Shown here in pieces: positions 35,005 to 46,072 of a stretch of DNA of 64,000 bases. Source of the stretch: Rhipicephalus microplus (Eukaryota; Arthropoda; Arachnida; Ixodida; Ixodidae); the NCBI RefSeq assembly GCF_043290135.1, contig NC_134702.1:189566491-189630490 (forward strand). Reading direction: 5' to 3'. The stretch's first letter is position 1. Each line of letters starts with the position of its first letter. A model generated the notes under the pieces. It was given only the letters and a program-made list of their open reading frames with translations, was not told the DNA's origin and did no database searches. Made by a program: the position numbers and the translations under genes.

Positions 35005-35248
35005 TTCAGTAGCAGCAGCAGGACAGTGTGACAGTATTTGCATGCTTGACTATACCGTCTCAGCTTCACAGGTTCCCTTGCGCTATTGGCTTACCAGATC
35101 ATTTCTTCAGCACGTACTTGCGCATTTACACTTGCAAGTAACCAGCCTAATCGGAAGCAGCGTGCGTCATCGGGATTTCAGCGTGATTCTGACAGCTCCC
35201 TACTGCCATTGTGGATCTGCGCATGCACCTGGTCACCTGTAGCTTGGC

Positions 35249-35286
35249 TATATAAACGCCTTACAGCCCACCCAACTACATTCAGT
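35249..35286 (+). promoter_or_regulatory. TATA box and initiator at the second 5' unit of the LINE
   Basis: TATATAAA at 35249-35256 lies about 30 bp upstream of the ATTCAGT motif at 35280-35286, an arthropod-type initiator (TCAGT). That motif is exactly where the second 5' unit begins, which suggests it is the transcription start of the element. Confidence 0.55.
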
Positions 35287-36119
35287 AGCAGCAGTACGGC
35301 AGTGTGAGAGTGTTTGCATGCTTGCCTCTTTCGTCTCGGCTTCACAGGATTGTGCACTATTTTCCTGGCTGCAATTACATTTTAATAAATTTTACTAGTT
35401 ACACTGCCGCTGCTGCTACCTTCAGTGCTATCTATTAATCATGTCAACTGTTGGTGAACTGCCTAACGCGTGGAACAACTTGAAAATACTTTTAGAGACA
35501 GGCTTGATACCCTTCTTGGCAAGATAAAGACAACTGTTGAGTCCAAGCTAGTTTTTCACCCTTACCTGATCATTAAAGGGCTAAAGGACGAGATTAAGAC
35601 ACTTATGAACAGTCTTGATTTTCTGAACAAGACTGTTGAATCTCTCAGATCAGAAAAAGAACTGAATGCAATGAACGAATTCTCAATTTCACGCAGCGAA
35701 CTTTGGAAAGTTGAATTGTTGACTCGGAGAAGTACTCCCGAAAAATTTGTAAAAATCCTAGGCATTACGCTTACGCAAGGTGTAAAGTGCATGACCAATC
35801 TTCAAACCTTCGCCTCTAAAATAAATTGTTCGCTCTCTGCTAGTGATATAGAAGTTGTACATCGTGTTCCGTTTGCAGAAAGCACTTGCTAGTTCGATTT
35901 CACGCTCGAGCCTTCAAAATTGACTTTATAGGCAAAGCCCGTAAGACACGCCTTTACATTAGTGACATTGGCCTCAGCAAAGCACGAGTCGGACCTGTTT
36001 TTGACAATTGTCACCTCACTCCTCAACCAAGCAATTATTCAGCAAAGCTCTGATACTCAAAAAAGGAAAAAAAGGGGCGTTTTTCTTGGACTGATAACTG
36101 CGTCATCAAAGCGAGACAG

Positions 36120-36201
36120 CCATTTCCGGAGCCCTCTACTACGGCGTCTCTCATAATCATATGGTTGTTTGGGACGTCAAACCCCACATATCAATAAATC
36201 A
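36120..36201 (+). mobile_element. 5'-truncated Ruka-type SINE
   Basis: Only the last 80 or so bases of Ruka (TTTCCGGAGCCCTC to CCCCACATATCAATAAATCA) are present. They are flanked by a perfect 15-bp TSD ATCAAAGCGAGACAG at 36105-36119 and 36202-36216, so it inserted already truncated. Confidence 0.93.
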
Positions 36202-36567
36202 ATCAAAGCGAGACAGTCAACAGATAGTAGAGGTTTCCGAATCGGGTTTGATTCTGACCTGGCAATTTTCTCTTAAATTGATTAAACCTTCTCTTCATTG
36301 CATTATTGTTCCTCTGATCTAGTATCATACATTTCCACTAGTGAAACTCTGTCCTGCTTTTAGAACAATCGTCGTTCAGCGATTCACTTCAACTTGCGTA
36401 GTCTTCGCAAACATTCTAACGATTACAAAATATTATTGTCTGCTTGTCTCAATTTTTCTCAATCATATGCGTTTCTGAAACGTGGCTGAGGGATTTAAAC
36501 AAAAATATTTATGGTTTTTTGTCTTGCAGTTCAGAATACTGTAATCGCATGTCATCCCAACATGGTG

Positions 36568-36807
36568 ATTGATTGATATGTGGAGTTTAACGTCCCAAAA
36601 CAGCTATATGATAATGAGAGGCACCGTAGTGGAGAGTTCTAGAAATTTCGACCACCTGGGGTTCTTTAAGGTGCACCCAAATCTGAGAACACAGGCCAAC
36701 ATCAATTCCGCCTCCATCAGAAATGCAGCTGCCGCAGTCGGGATTTGAACCCGCGACCTGCGGGTCAGCAGCCGAGTGCTTCAGCCACTAGACCACCGTG
36801 GCGGGGC
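36568..36807 (-). mobile_element. Ruka-type SINE
   Basis: Full-length minus-strand copy. Perfect TSD CCCAACATGGTG at 36556-36567 and 36808-36819. It lies between the ORF1 and endonuclease remnants of LINE family B. Confidence 0.95.
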
Positions 36808-38840
36808 CCCAACATGGTGGCTCAGTCATGTTTATTTGCTCTGGCATTCAATAAAGGCGTAGCCTTGATCTACACTTAAATATCTCTGCTTGTGAGTCAG
36901 TGCGGATAGAAGTAGATCACTCTGTAATAGTTGCTGATAATATTTATGTTGTCTTTGGTGCCTTTTATTCACCGCATACATCAAATCATGCAATTTGTGA
37001 AGCACTTCACCTAACGTTTGACACTCTTTCAAAGAAAACAAAATCCGTCATCGTCATGGGTGACATTTACATAAATTTACTTGATACTACTTCTCCATAT
37101 GTAGCCCAGTTTGTAAGTTGCTTCTTGGGTTATGGTCTCGAACCTTTAATTTCCCTTCCCACACATTGCACAGATAATAGATTCTGTACTCTTACTGATC
37201 ATGCTCTATCGAACCTGCTTCATCCTCCCCCCGCAATCATTATTCGAAGCAATATTACGGATCACTTCCCAATTGCTTCTTGCTTTGACATTAGACTTCG
37301 TAATAATAACGTAAGCTTTGTTAGCAGTAAGTTTGACCACAAAATATCTATAGAAATGGTATAGAATTCTGATTGGTCTTGTGTAACTTCATTCAATAAT
37401 GCTGAATCACACCACATTCACCTCCATCGTATCCAACTGCATATCTTCATCGTCAACAAGTGTGCAATGCCATCAACGTTATGCCTCTCCTAAGAATGCA
37501 TGGTTAACTAAATGATTACTTAATAGCCTACCTAAAAAGTCAAGTTATATAACAAACAACCATTTAATTTGCGTCTGCTTGATTGCTACAAGCAATATTA
37601 TAGCACATTGCATACCGTAATAAAAGAAGCAAAGAAGTGCTATTATCAGAATGAAATAAATTGTACTGAATCAGAAGTAAAAAAGCAATGGTGACTGATC
37701 AATTCTTTTCTAAATAAAACCATTAGTGCACATATAGCCAGCATCATTCGTGAGAGTTTGGTGACATTGCCAATACATTCTGTGACTACTTCTCCCCTAT
37801 CCTTGTTCCACTCAGTTTGCATGGTGAACTTGATCATTGTGGTCACTCATTTTTCTTTTTCCTACTACGCCCGAGGAAGTAATAAGTACAATTGTTTGCA
37901 TAATATTCTCTACCACAGGTATTCATAGTATTTCTGCTAACCATGTGAAGATGATTTCTCATGTTATTGCAGATGTACTCACCTACATAGTAAGCCTAAT
38001 TTTTCAGTCTGCTGTTATTTCCCATGGCTTAAAGATTAGTAAGACTCCTCCGGTATTTAAAAAAAAAGGTGACACATGCTCAATTTCTAATTATAGGTCT
38101 GTTGTCACTTTTTAGCAAAGTAATTTAGAAGCTCATCGATGTTCGACTGTCCAGCTACATCGCGAAATTGCACCTATTGCACCTGAAACAGTTTGGCTTT
38201 AGACAAATATTTTCGACTAGCTTAGCCCTCATTTACTTTAGAGAAAAGTGCAAACTAGAAATTGACAATAGTAATTTCCTTGGTTTTGTTTTTCTAGATT
38301 TTACTAAAGCGTTTCATACACTTATTCATGACATTTTCTTCACTAAAATATCTACCTATGGTATCGGGCAACTCTCGCGAACTTTTCCACAGTTATTTAT
38401 CTGATCCAGAGCAATTAGTATCCATCTCCGGCATCTATTTCACTAAAAGTAATTAAGATCGGTGTTCCACAAGGCTCAATTTTGGGCCCGCTATTATTTC
38501 TACTCTACATTAGAGACCTTTCTTGATGTCTGACATCGTCTACTGAATGTATTTGATATGCTGACGACACTACTCTCCTACTTCCAAGTATTTCATTTCA
38601 TTATACTACAGTGTCTTTTCCCGATATTTTTGTATTTTAAATTGTGTATCTGGTAGAATCGCCATTGTTAAGATTTTTACACTCTTTACATTAAATGATA
38701 ACATTCTGCATCTGCTTTGCTGAAAAGTAATATTTTTGACCTCTATAATAGCGTATCCCTACGGTGTTCACACTATGGGAACTTTTGCAGTAATTATATG
38801 TTTATATTATGTACATGTTTTGAATACTGAGTAAACTTTA

Positions 38841-39700
38841 AACTTCCAAAAGTGTTGTTTTGTTAAAGTAACCATTGTGTTTTGCCAATATTTGCCTTCC
38901 CCTGCCTGAATTATTATCGTTTTGCATAAAGCAGTAGGAAGGGGGTGAGAAAGCGATATCAGAAGGAGGATATGAGATAGTAAAGCATAGCAGATTAAGA
39001 AGGAACAACAGACAACTGCAGCCAAAGAAGGCACGAAGAAAGAGAGAAGCCGATAGGAAGAGGTAGAAGTGAATGTAAAGAGAAAAGGTCACAGCTTTGT
39101 CGTAAAGGGGAAGCAATGAATGGGAAAGCAACAAATTCGAAGTTAACGCGCTGAGTGGCTAACAGATCGAAACGTGCCCTGCGTTTCTCGCGCACTAATG
39201 ACGCACGAAATGTACTCACATGTACAGATGAATCTGCATACTGCATACTACATTCTACGAATTTTGTATTTTGAATGAATGAATAAACTGAACTGAACTG
39301 AACTGAACACGAATAGGCGTCTGAGCTGTCACTTCGCCGTGTCTAAAAAGCGTGCCCTTTTCGCAAGCAGAGACTGTGCAACAATATCAGTGACCTTTGT
39401 GCGCCCGGCAACTACAACAGAATTGTCTGGTGAAAGTCCAAAGCCAGCCTACAAGTACGATCTTCCCGAACGCGAGATAAGGGGCATTAGTTAGCATGCA
39501 CCTTCCTCCTCTCCGTGGCGCAAAGTACCCATGGGAAATGAGACCACGCGCCGCCGCGTCGTGACGATGTGGCGACGCGCACTGATTGCACCATCTTGAT
39601 GGTAATGCTGAAAACACGATTGTTCTCTCCTCCCCGAAATTATTGTTAGCAGTGGAAAGTGGTAAATATAAATAGCTTGCCGTTGGAACGTTCAAGGACG
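38841..39700. other. Non-coding, with a detached LINE-like 3' tail
   Basis: No gene. At 39270-39308 GAATGAATAAACTGAACTGAACTGAAC looks like the 3' terminus of another LINE (AATAAA followed by TGAAC repeats) without a recognisable body upstream. Confidence 0.5.
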
Positions 39701-39702
39701 TG

Positions 39703-39785
39703 CTTTCGGGTGGCAGTGGTGAACGCCTCGCACTCACGGTACAGAGGTCACACGTTAGATTTCCGGCGCTGGAGTTTGTTATGGA
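39703..39785 (+). repeat. tRNA-like SINE head, degenerate
   Basis: GGTGGCAGTGGTGAACGCC (A-box-like), CACTCACGGTACAGAGGTC (anticodon-arm region) and ACACGTTAGATTTCC (degenerate B box), then TGGCGC-like acceptor remains. No functional tRNA can be drawn. The tail is not delimited. Confidence 0.45.
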
Positions 39786-40147
39786 TTATTTTTCTTTCTT
39801 GCATTTTCGTATAATAATTTACGTATACATATACGTCGAGCCTACGGCGACAGCAATATCTAGCCGAGAGTGCCCATATAATTACTATCGTAATAAAAGT
39901 ACGGAAAGAAAGGATCTGCAGAAAGTCACATAGCTGACCTGGTTGGTACATGACAATGACGGAGCCAAGCAGCGCTGAAGACAGGATTATGAAAGAATGG
40001 CCGAGCAGGCATTCACTCGTCTGTCAGCGCCCGCGTTCCTCGTGCAGTCACTGTCCCGTGCCCAGCACTGTTTGTTCTCGTCTTGATAGAAAGAGGAAGC
40101 AAGCGCCAAACAGAAAAAGGGAGCCATAAAGAAAAACAAAGATGTAC

Positions 40148-40525
40148 GAATTCGTTATGCAGCCATACGTGGCCTTAAGAGAATAGGCGCAGTAACGTGC
40201 GTGCCTTTTGTAGAGGGGTGCCGGCTTTCAGCCACGCAGCCATTATGATAATCACATATTATGATGCCTGTTGGCAATTGACGCTCCTACCACGCATTAT
40301 TAGTGCAATATTTTATGTTGCACGGAGAAGCACAAGACACGTGTGTTTGTGCAGCATGAAAGCTACTTTGACTGCGTTTTCAAGCAGATGAAGTCCTTTT
40401 CACTGTTGTCGTAAGCAGAGGCGTGACCGTGTGGTAGAACATCCACTTACCACGAAAACGACCCGGGTTCAATCCCCCTTTGTACCCATCCACCCTGGTT
40501 CGGTGCCCACTTTGCTCCAGGATTT
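40148..40525 (+). repeat. Dispersed repeat with internal tRNA-like promoter, copy 2
   Basis: Shares ordered blocks with 24838-25237 in inverted orientation. The tRNA-like part sits in the 3' third: A box GCGTGACCGTGTGGTAGAAC at about 40412 and B box GGGTTCAATCCCC at about 40470. This is unlike classical SINEs, where the tRNA part is at the 5' end. Confidence 0.72.
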
Positions 40526-40787
40526 TTAGCGGCGAAGCTCCTTAAGACATAGGTCTGTCCATCCCTTGTATGTGTGTAATAGTACAAAGTCACCTGTGCC
40601 GCATACATGATCTATAGCGGGTATGTGCCACCGGGGATGCGAGATGGGAGATGGTGGTACCTGGAGTGTTCACTACATGGACGCACGGACGAACGGACGG
40701 ACAGACATACTAGCAGATGGGCATACGGATGGACGCGCAGACGTACAGACGAAAGGACGCACGCACGCATGCACGAACAGACAGACA

Positions 40788-40820
<33 letters not shown>

Positions 40821-40990
40821 ACAGACAGATGGATGGACGAACTCACGGACGTACGTATAGACAGATGGACGGACGCATGTATAGACGCACGAATGGTCGC
40901 GCGGACGGACGGAAGCAAGAATGAATGGACAAACGGAAGCAAGGACGGGCTGACGGACGCTTCGCCCCACTCATCATCATTCACTCCATG
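40526..40990 (-). repeat. Repeat plus GGAC/GGCA minisatellite, family shared with 56.45-56.77 kb
   Basis: The reverse complement begins GTGAATGATGATGAGTGGGG then CGAAGC, followed by a degenerate tetranucleotide array (GTCC, TGCC, TGTC) over 40680-40960. A GGCGAAGCTCCTTAAG motif marks the other side at about 40530. Long Arg/Thr/Asp-rich frames across it are array artefacts. Confidence 0.7.
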
Positions 40991-42424
40991 GTATGCAGTG
41001 ATTTTTCATTATTTATTTTCTTCGCGCCGTTTTCGATTTTTCTGTCAGGCATACCATGACGATTTTTCACTCACAACAAATGACGCCGACCCCGACGGTG
41101 GAATTTCAGCGAAACAAGCTCTTTAACGCTGTCGCGTTAAAAATGCAAACCTACGTGGATGACGCTGTACAGTAACGGTAAAAGTCGGAAGTGCGGCGCT
41201 TACAGAACGCGTTGTAAACTCTCTTGGGGCTACTAATACAGGTATCTTGTGCTAGTGCAAAGGTACCTCATTTTTGTCGTTTCAAGTTGCGAGTGATTGT
41301 GAATGATGGTTAACATACCAAATAATTGTATTTTCGAGGCGTCAACAAAGCCAGAAAGGGTAGATATAGTGATCACAATACCTATTATTTTTCAGGGAGT
41401 CGCCAATGACGTAGAGGGACCACAGAGTTATCAGCACGGCGCAGTAAGGGGTAAGTGCCGCTTACGATTCGCCTATTTTGCATAACGCCTGTTCCTATTC
41501 CTTGGTGGGCTGTTTTCAATATGCTAAGCTGTGCATGACAAAAAAGGTATGTTCGAAGTGCAGTTTGAGCATGGAATCCCTTTGTTTATGAGTAAACTAT
41601 AGTTCAGGGTGACCGCGTGCTCATATGAGTGCGCATGAAAAAACTGGCCTCAGGATGAAAGCCAGCGCAAACAGCATTTCGTACATATTGCGGTAACACA
41701 TTTGGAGAAAGTGCAACAGTTGTAGTCGATACCAACAGAAAATGGGCGTGCAAACTCTCAGGATACCTTCTGCATTCCTAATGACGTGAGTGAGGTATTA
41801 AGTCTGACGTGTAAGGCTGGTATTGATTTAGTCCTAGAGGTGCTCTGAAGCTTGTTGTTTTACCAGTGGTGCTCTTCAAGGCGCCTTTACTATGCAAGTA
41901 GCAAGCAGGAACTACGGCGTGTGTGTGTCACAGGAATTAGGTAAACCGTGTACCAAATACAGAGGTTCGAAGGACAGCAAAAACATTATAGGGAAACTGC
42001 GGTGTGGAGGTTGATGAACAGACGTCGGGAATTGGGTTGAAGGCTGGGGGAGAGAGACTACAGGGGAGGACATCAAGGGGTTCGGCGGGAAGAAGCCGGA
42101 CAGGGTCTTTATTATTATTTTTGCTGCTATCGACGGGGCTACGCGTTTTCTTGATTATGTAACTAACGCGCTCGACCAGCTTGATGAACTAGGCCGAGGA
42201 GGTGGAACGGGGTGAGCGTTAATTGACAACTCTGCTCGCCGAATCAGAGAGAAGGAAGAAAAGGAGCAGGAGTGGAGGTTAGAGGTGGAGAGGAGAAAAC
42301 GAAACAAATAAATCAATACCGCCATACGCCATCATGTATGAACCATCTGCTATGGCACGTACACGCTTAGGAGTGGAATAGGGATCGTTCTTGCTGCTGA
42401 GGGGGAGGCGGTGATTTGAGGTGC
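40991..42424. other. No gene recognised
   Basis: Mixed-composition non-coding sequence. A purine-rich stretch lies at 42230-42310. No supported exons. Confidence 0.5.
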
Positions 42425-42515
42425 TCCATTAATTTGTCATTCAGGTTCCTTAGAGCCTTGGTAGCGATCTTATCTGGACCGGGTGCCGATTCATCATCAT
42501 GTCGTGTAAAGCTGG
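42425..42515 (-). pseudogene. Short LINE RT fragment (I-like)
   Basis: The minus strand reads SAPGPDKIATKALRNLNDKL, the start of the RT domain as in I/Jockey-type LINEs (the SPGPDGI-type motif). Homology stops abruptly on both sides, so it is a tiny relic. Confidence 0.6.
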
Positions 42516-42644
42516 CTTGATTTAACTCCAAATTCAACTGGTTTTATGAAATAGTATGCAACATACACGTAGTCAAGGGAGAGACCCAGGGGGGGGGCTC
42601 TCCCTTCTCCCGAAATTCATCCAGTCGACTAATAACGCCAGAGA

Positions 42645-43215
42645 CATCATCATCATCAGCCTGACTACGTGTGCGGCAGGACAAAGACCTATTCCATGAT
42701 CCGCCAGTCAACTCGGTCCTGTGCTTGCTGCTGTCACTTTATACCCACAAACTTTCTAATCTCATCCGCCCACCTTACTTTCTCTCGCCTCCTAGCCCGC
42801 TTGTCTTCTCTGGGAATCCAATCGATTCCCAGAGAAGAAGTCCGTAATGACCTGTGATTATCCTGCTTATGCGTTACATGCCCGGCGGATGTCCATTTCT
42901 TCTTAATTTCAAAGATGATATCATTATCTCCAATTTCTATCCTGATACACTCTCTCTCTTCTTGTCTCCTAATGTTACAGCGATCATTTTCCTTTCCCTT
43001 GCTCGTTGCGTCGTCCTCAATTTAAGCTGAACCTTCTTTGTAAAATTCAAGGTTTCTGCTCCATAGCTGTGTAGCAGCAAGATGAAGCTGTTATATACTT
43101 TCCTCCTGAGGGATAGTGGCAATCTGCCAGTCATGATTTAAGACTGCTTGCTGAATGTGCTCCACCCCATTCTTATTTTTTAGTTACTTCAATCTCGTGG
43201 TTCGGCTCCGCGGCA
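42645..43215 (-). pseudogene. RTE-like LINE 3' fragment
   Basis: Matches the 3' third of the element at 59.97-61.15 kb. Shared motifs are EPNHEIEVT (43185-43215), MTGRLPLSLRRKVYNSF, LKLRTTQRARERKM, and an ending of CATCATCATCAT (reverse complement of the TGA tail) at 42645-42658. A 14-bp-arm palindrome at 42805-42837 disrupts the DWIPRE region. It is 5'-truncated and frameshifted. Confidence 0.82.
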
Positions 43216-44671
43216 GTGTATAGAGGGAACTAACCAAGAACAGCTACCAAAGAACCTTTATTCTGAAATCGTGGCAAGGCTCGCCGTGAATTGGGGGACC
43301 GGTTCGTGAATCAACATCATAACAGAAACCTTGCTCACTCATATGTTTGAAGTGTCACCAAAACCATTGCCCGTACAGGAAAGAACATGTACCAGGGACT
43401 CACAGGCCTACGACCACATGCTCTCTACATATTGCCAAAGACCGTTTACCGAGAGAGACCGCTAAAGATATACACGGTGTGTTTAGAAAAGGGTAGTTTA
43501 GTACGGAATGTGGTGGCTTCGATGACCCATTAACCCGTCCAATTTCACTCGGTCTATGCGGACCCTACGACACTTTGTCCGCTGCCTCTGTCTTCGCGCA
43601 TGCGCCTGCGTGGCGGAAAAAGTAAGAAAAAAAAAGATTTTTACGGTTGGGACACGCACTTGTTGAATTAGTGTTAAGGCGGCTCACCAGTTACTCGTGA
43701 ATTGCGCGCCGACAGAAGTGCTATGGTTCACGAACTTGCTCATCCTTCTCTGTAGAGTAAGAAGATGACCACTATTGTTATTTAGGTCGTTGTATGTGTA
43801 GTAGCACGTTGTTCATGTTTCCGTTTCAGTTAGAAAATAGGAACGTTCCCGTTATACGTGGTGCCTGAAACTCCTAAAGATGTCCGATAATTTCTCTAGC
43901 GTGGTGTGCTGAACACTTACAAAAGCTCGCCAGCAACACGGATTTACTAATTTACCTAAAGGCTTTATGAGAAAGAGCTACAGAATCAATGAATTGCCGC
44001 TGTGCGTTGGGACAGACGAGCCGCTGTGACATTGCGCGAGTTAACGCATCGCTTCTTGTTGTCAAGCTTTCGTCCTGCCACATTAGCGTTCGCTGGATGC
44101 ACTCGATCAAGTCGACACTGGAAAAAGGGGGAGGTTATCGTAGCCTAAACATTTGTTGATTCGGTTCGACCGCCATGCAAGGATACTGTGCTCGAACGTT
44201 TTGCATTTATCATTCACAGAAAGAGCAATGCAGCAATCGTTGGCTTCAGAAAGAACAAGCAGCGATTTAGATGTCACATTTATATTAAAAACAAATCGGA
44301 TGTTCACCACCAGATCCACCTCTTATCTGGGTCTTATTGCACTGGACTGCGCGAAGCTCCTATCACATTCACCAGCTTGACGATTCACTCCACCTAGGCA
44401 GCAGCGCTGACGTTTCGTTTTCCTTCGCAGTAAGAGGTGGTCACATGTCTCCTCGGTGATCCTCTTCACATCTTGTGACTGTTCCCACAGCGTCATCTAC
44501 TGATACTTTTCAACAGTCCGACTAACTGCCCTAAATTATCAAGCACGTCTCCTCTGGTCGAGTGCACCACGTTATCCCTTGAGCAACAGACTTCACTAAG
44601 TGATGTCTCAATGATTGTCCCATCGTGCCTCTATCTCCACATGCTTGGATCTGGGCCGGGAAGCCAGGAAA
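43216..44671. other. No gene recognised
   Basis: Several short open frames but none with a recognisable family. Possible decayed DNA-transposon remnants near 43.9-44.4 kb could not be assigned. Confidence 0.4.
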
Positions 44672-46072
44672 CCCTATCGGAAAAATTGCCGTGGTGGATA
44701 CTGGAAAACATGGTGGGCTTAGTGGAAATAATAGTGGGCATGGCGGAAACAATAGTGGGCATGGTGGAAATTATGGTGGCTATGGTGGGACGTAGTGGAA
44801 AATATGGTGGTTATGCCGGGACATACTGGGTGGTATGGTGTACAGATGATGGGTAAAGTGGAGATGATGGTGGAAAGCAGAGGCTAGATAGTGGGCAATA
44901 ATGGGACACTCTGCTTACCATTGCGATAATGCTGGGAAGCCCTAAGCATATGGTGGGTGGTGCTTATTATGGTGGGCTACATGGTGTACCAAGCTGAGAA
45001 ACTCTTCCCACCATTGCGATAATGCTGGGAAGCACTAAGCAGATGATGGGTGCTGCTTGTTATGGTGGGCCACATGGTGTACCAAGCTGAGAAGCTCTGC
45101 CCTCCATCGTGATAATGCTGGGAGGCAGTAAGCAGATGATGGGTGGGCTTATAATGGTGGGCAATTTATATAGTGTACCAAGCTGGGATCTGTACACTAC
45201 ATGTTCTACCACCATGATTTCCACCAAAGGTTAGGCCTACCGACCGAGCCCGTACAGTTGTGTTATCCGTGCTTCCGGTTTCAGAATACACAATTTTGAC
45301 GATTAAGTATGACAATACAGTGCAGCCATGGCATCAATTAACCTAAATGAAGCATTTTTCATTGCGTATGGTGTCCGCTCAAGAAGCAACAAACATTGAT
45401 GCGACGCGATTAAAGCACTCACAGAGAACGTAATTAGGTGTCTTCTCACCGACAGCCGCCGGTCGCACTCGCCGGCACTTCTCTGGCTTTTGTACGAGAA
45501 CTCAGACGTGGCAATTCGTATGCTTGGTGAACCAATAAGATAGCGTAATGTTTCCGGCACACTGCATTCGTTTTGGCCAAGCTGTTATGTAGTTGTTGCT
45601 TCAGCGAAAGAGCTACAGCATTGCGCTGGCGCGACCGCCCTCTACATTGCGCGAAAAGCATCCCAATACTCAAACAAATAAATTAGGCGGGCGTATCTAT
45701 GGAATGAGCCTAGAAGCGTCATGAAGCGTGAGCAGATGTTGCCCCTTAGAATGAGCACGAAACGGATATTAAACTTCGCAGACCCTGCCGGTAAACTGTT
45801 GCTGCTCCCCAGTCCACTTGGTTTTTTTTCTTGAAGTTGTGAATTGTAAAAAAAATAGCACTAGTGCCATTAACATAGTGGCAATCGTTACAGGCCGCAG
45901 TTGCTCGTGTTCAATTTTTAGTGCAATTTTTAGTGCAATGTGCAATTTTTAGTAGCAGGTGTAGATCTTGTCTATGTTGTGTACACGACAAACATAACTT
46001 AAGTTGAACGGTAAGTTTGTATGCCAACTAAGTATTTAACACACAATCAACGTCATGTTGGTGAGGCGCAGT
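44672..46072 (+). repeat. Left inverted arm of the composite
   Basis: About 1.4 kb. The inner end extends through GTAAGTTTGTATG, TCAACGTCATGTTGGTG and GGCGCAGT into the first 17 codons of the downstream open frame. It has a local triplication of CAATTTTTAGT at about 45915-45950 that the right arm lacks. Confidence 0.88.
44918..45195. repeat. Three tandem 93-bp subrepeats inside the left arm
   Basis: Units begin at 44918, 45011 and 45104 (CCATTGCGATAATGCTGGGA and variants), each ending with GTGTACCAAGCTG. They are mirrored in the right arm at about 50555-50845. Confidence 0.85.

Larger units (their letters stand above)
35005..38840 (+). pseudogene. LINE with tandem 5' units, ORF1, endonuclease and RT remnants (family B)
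   Basis: Two 5' units starting TTCAGTAGCAGCAG (35005 and 35281) precede ORF1 (35470-35892; about 140 residues up to a stop). ORF1 has a coiled coil (KDEIKTLMNSLDFLNKTVE) and an RRM-like tail (VHRVPFAEST), as in CR1/L1-type ORF1 proteins. ORF2 pieces follow: apurinic-type endonuclease (VIVMGDIYINLLD; ITDHFPIASCF) at 36900-37364, RT block 38168-38404 (FLDFTKAFHTL), GVPQGSILGPLLF in a shifted frame near 38460, and an intact YADD near 38556. The reading then jumps to 3'-UTR-like sequence ending near 38834, so the RT C-terminus is deleted. Two Ruka copies lie inside. Clade assignment is tentative. Confidence 0.78.

Noticed and set aside
40607..41126. Arg/Thr/Asp-rich and Val/Arg/Pro/Ser-rich frames on both strands
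   Set aside because: Produced by the degenerate GGAC/GGCA tetranucleotide array, open in multiple overlapping frames.
43880..44400. Possible Tc1-like transposase fragment
   Set aside because: One short stretch resembled a helix-turn-helix linker, but no second motif or inverted ends were found, so I do not annotate it.
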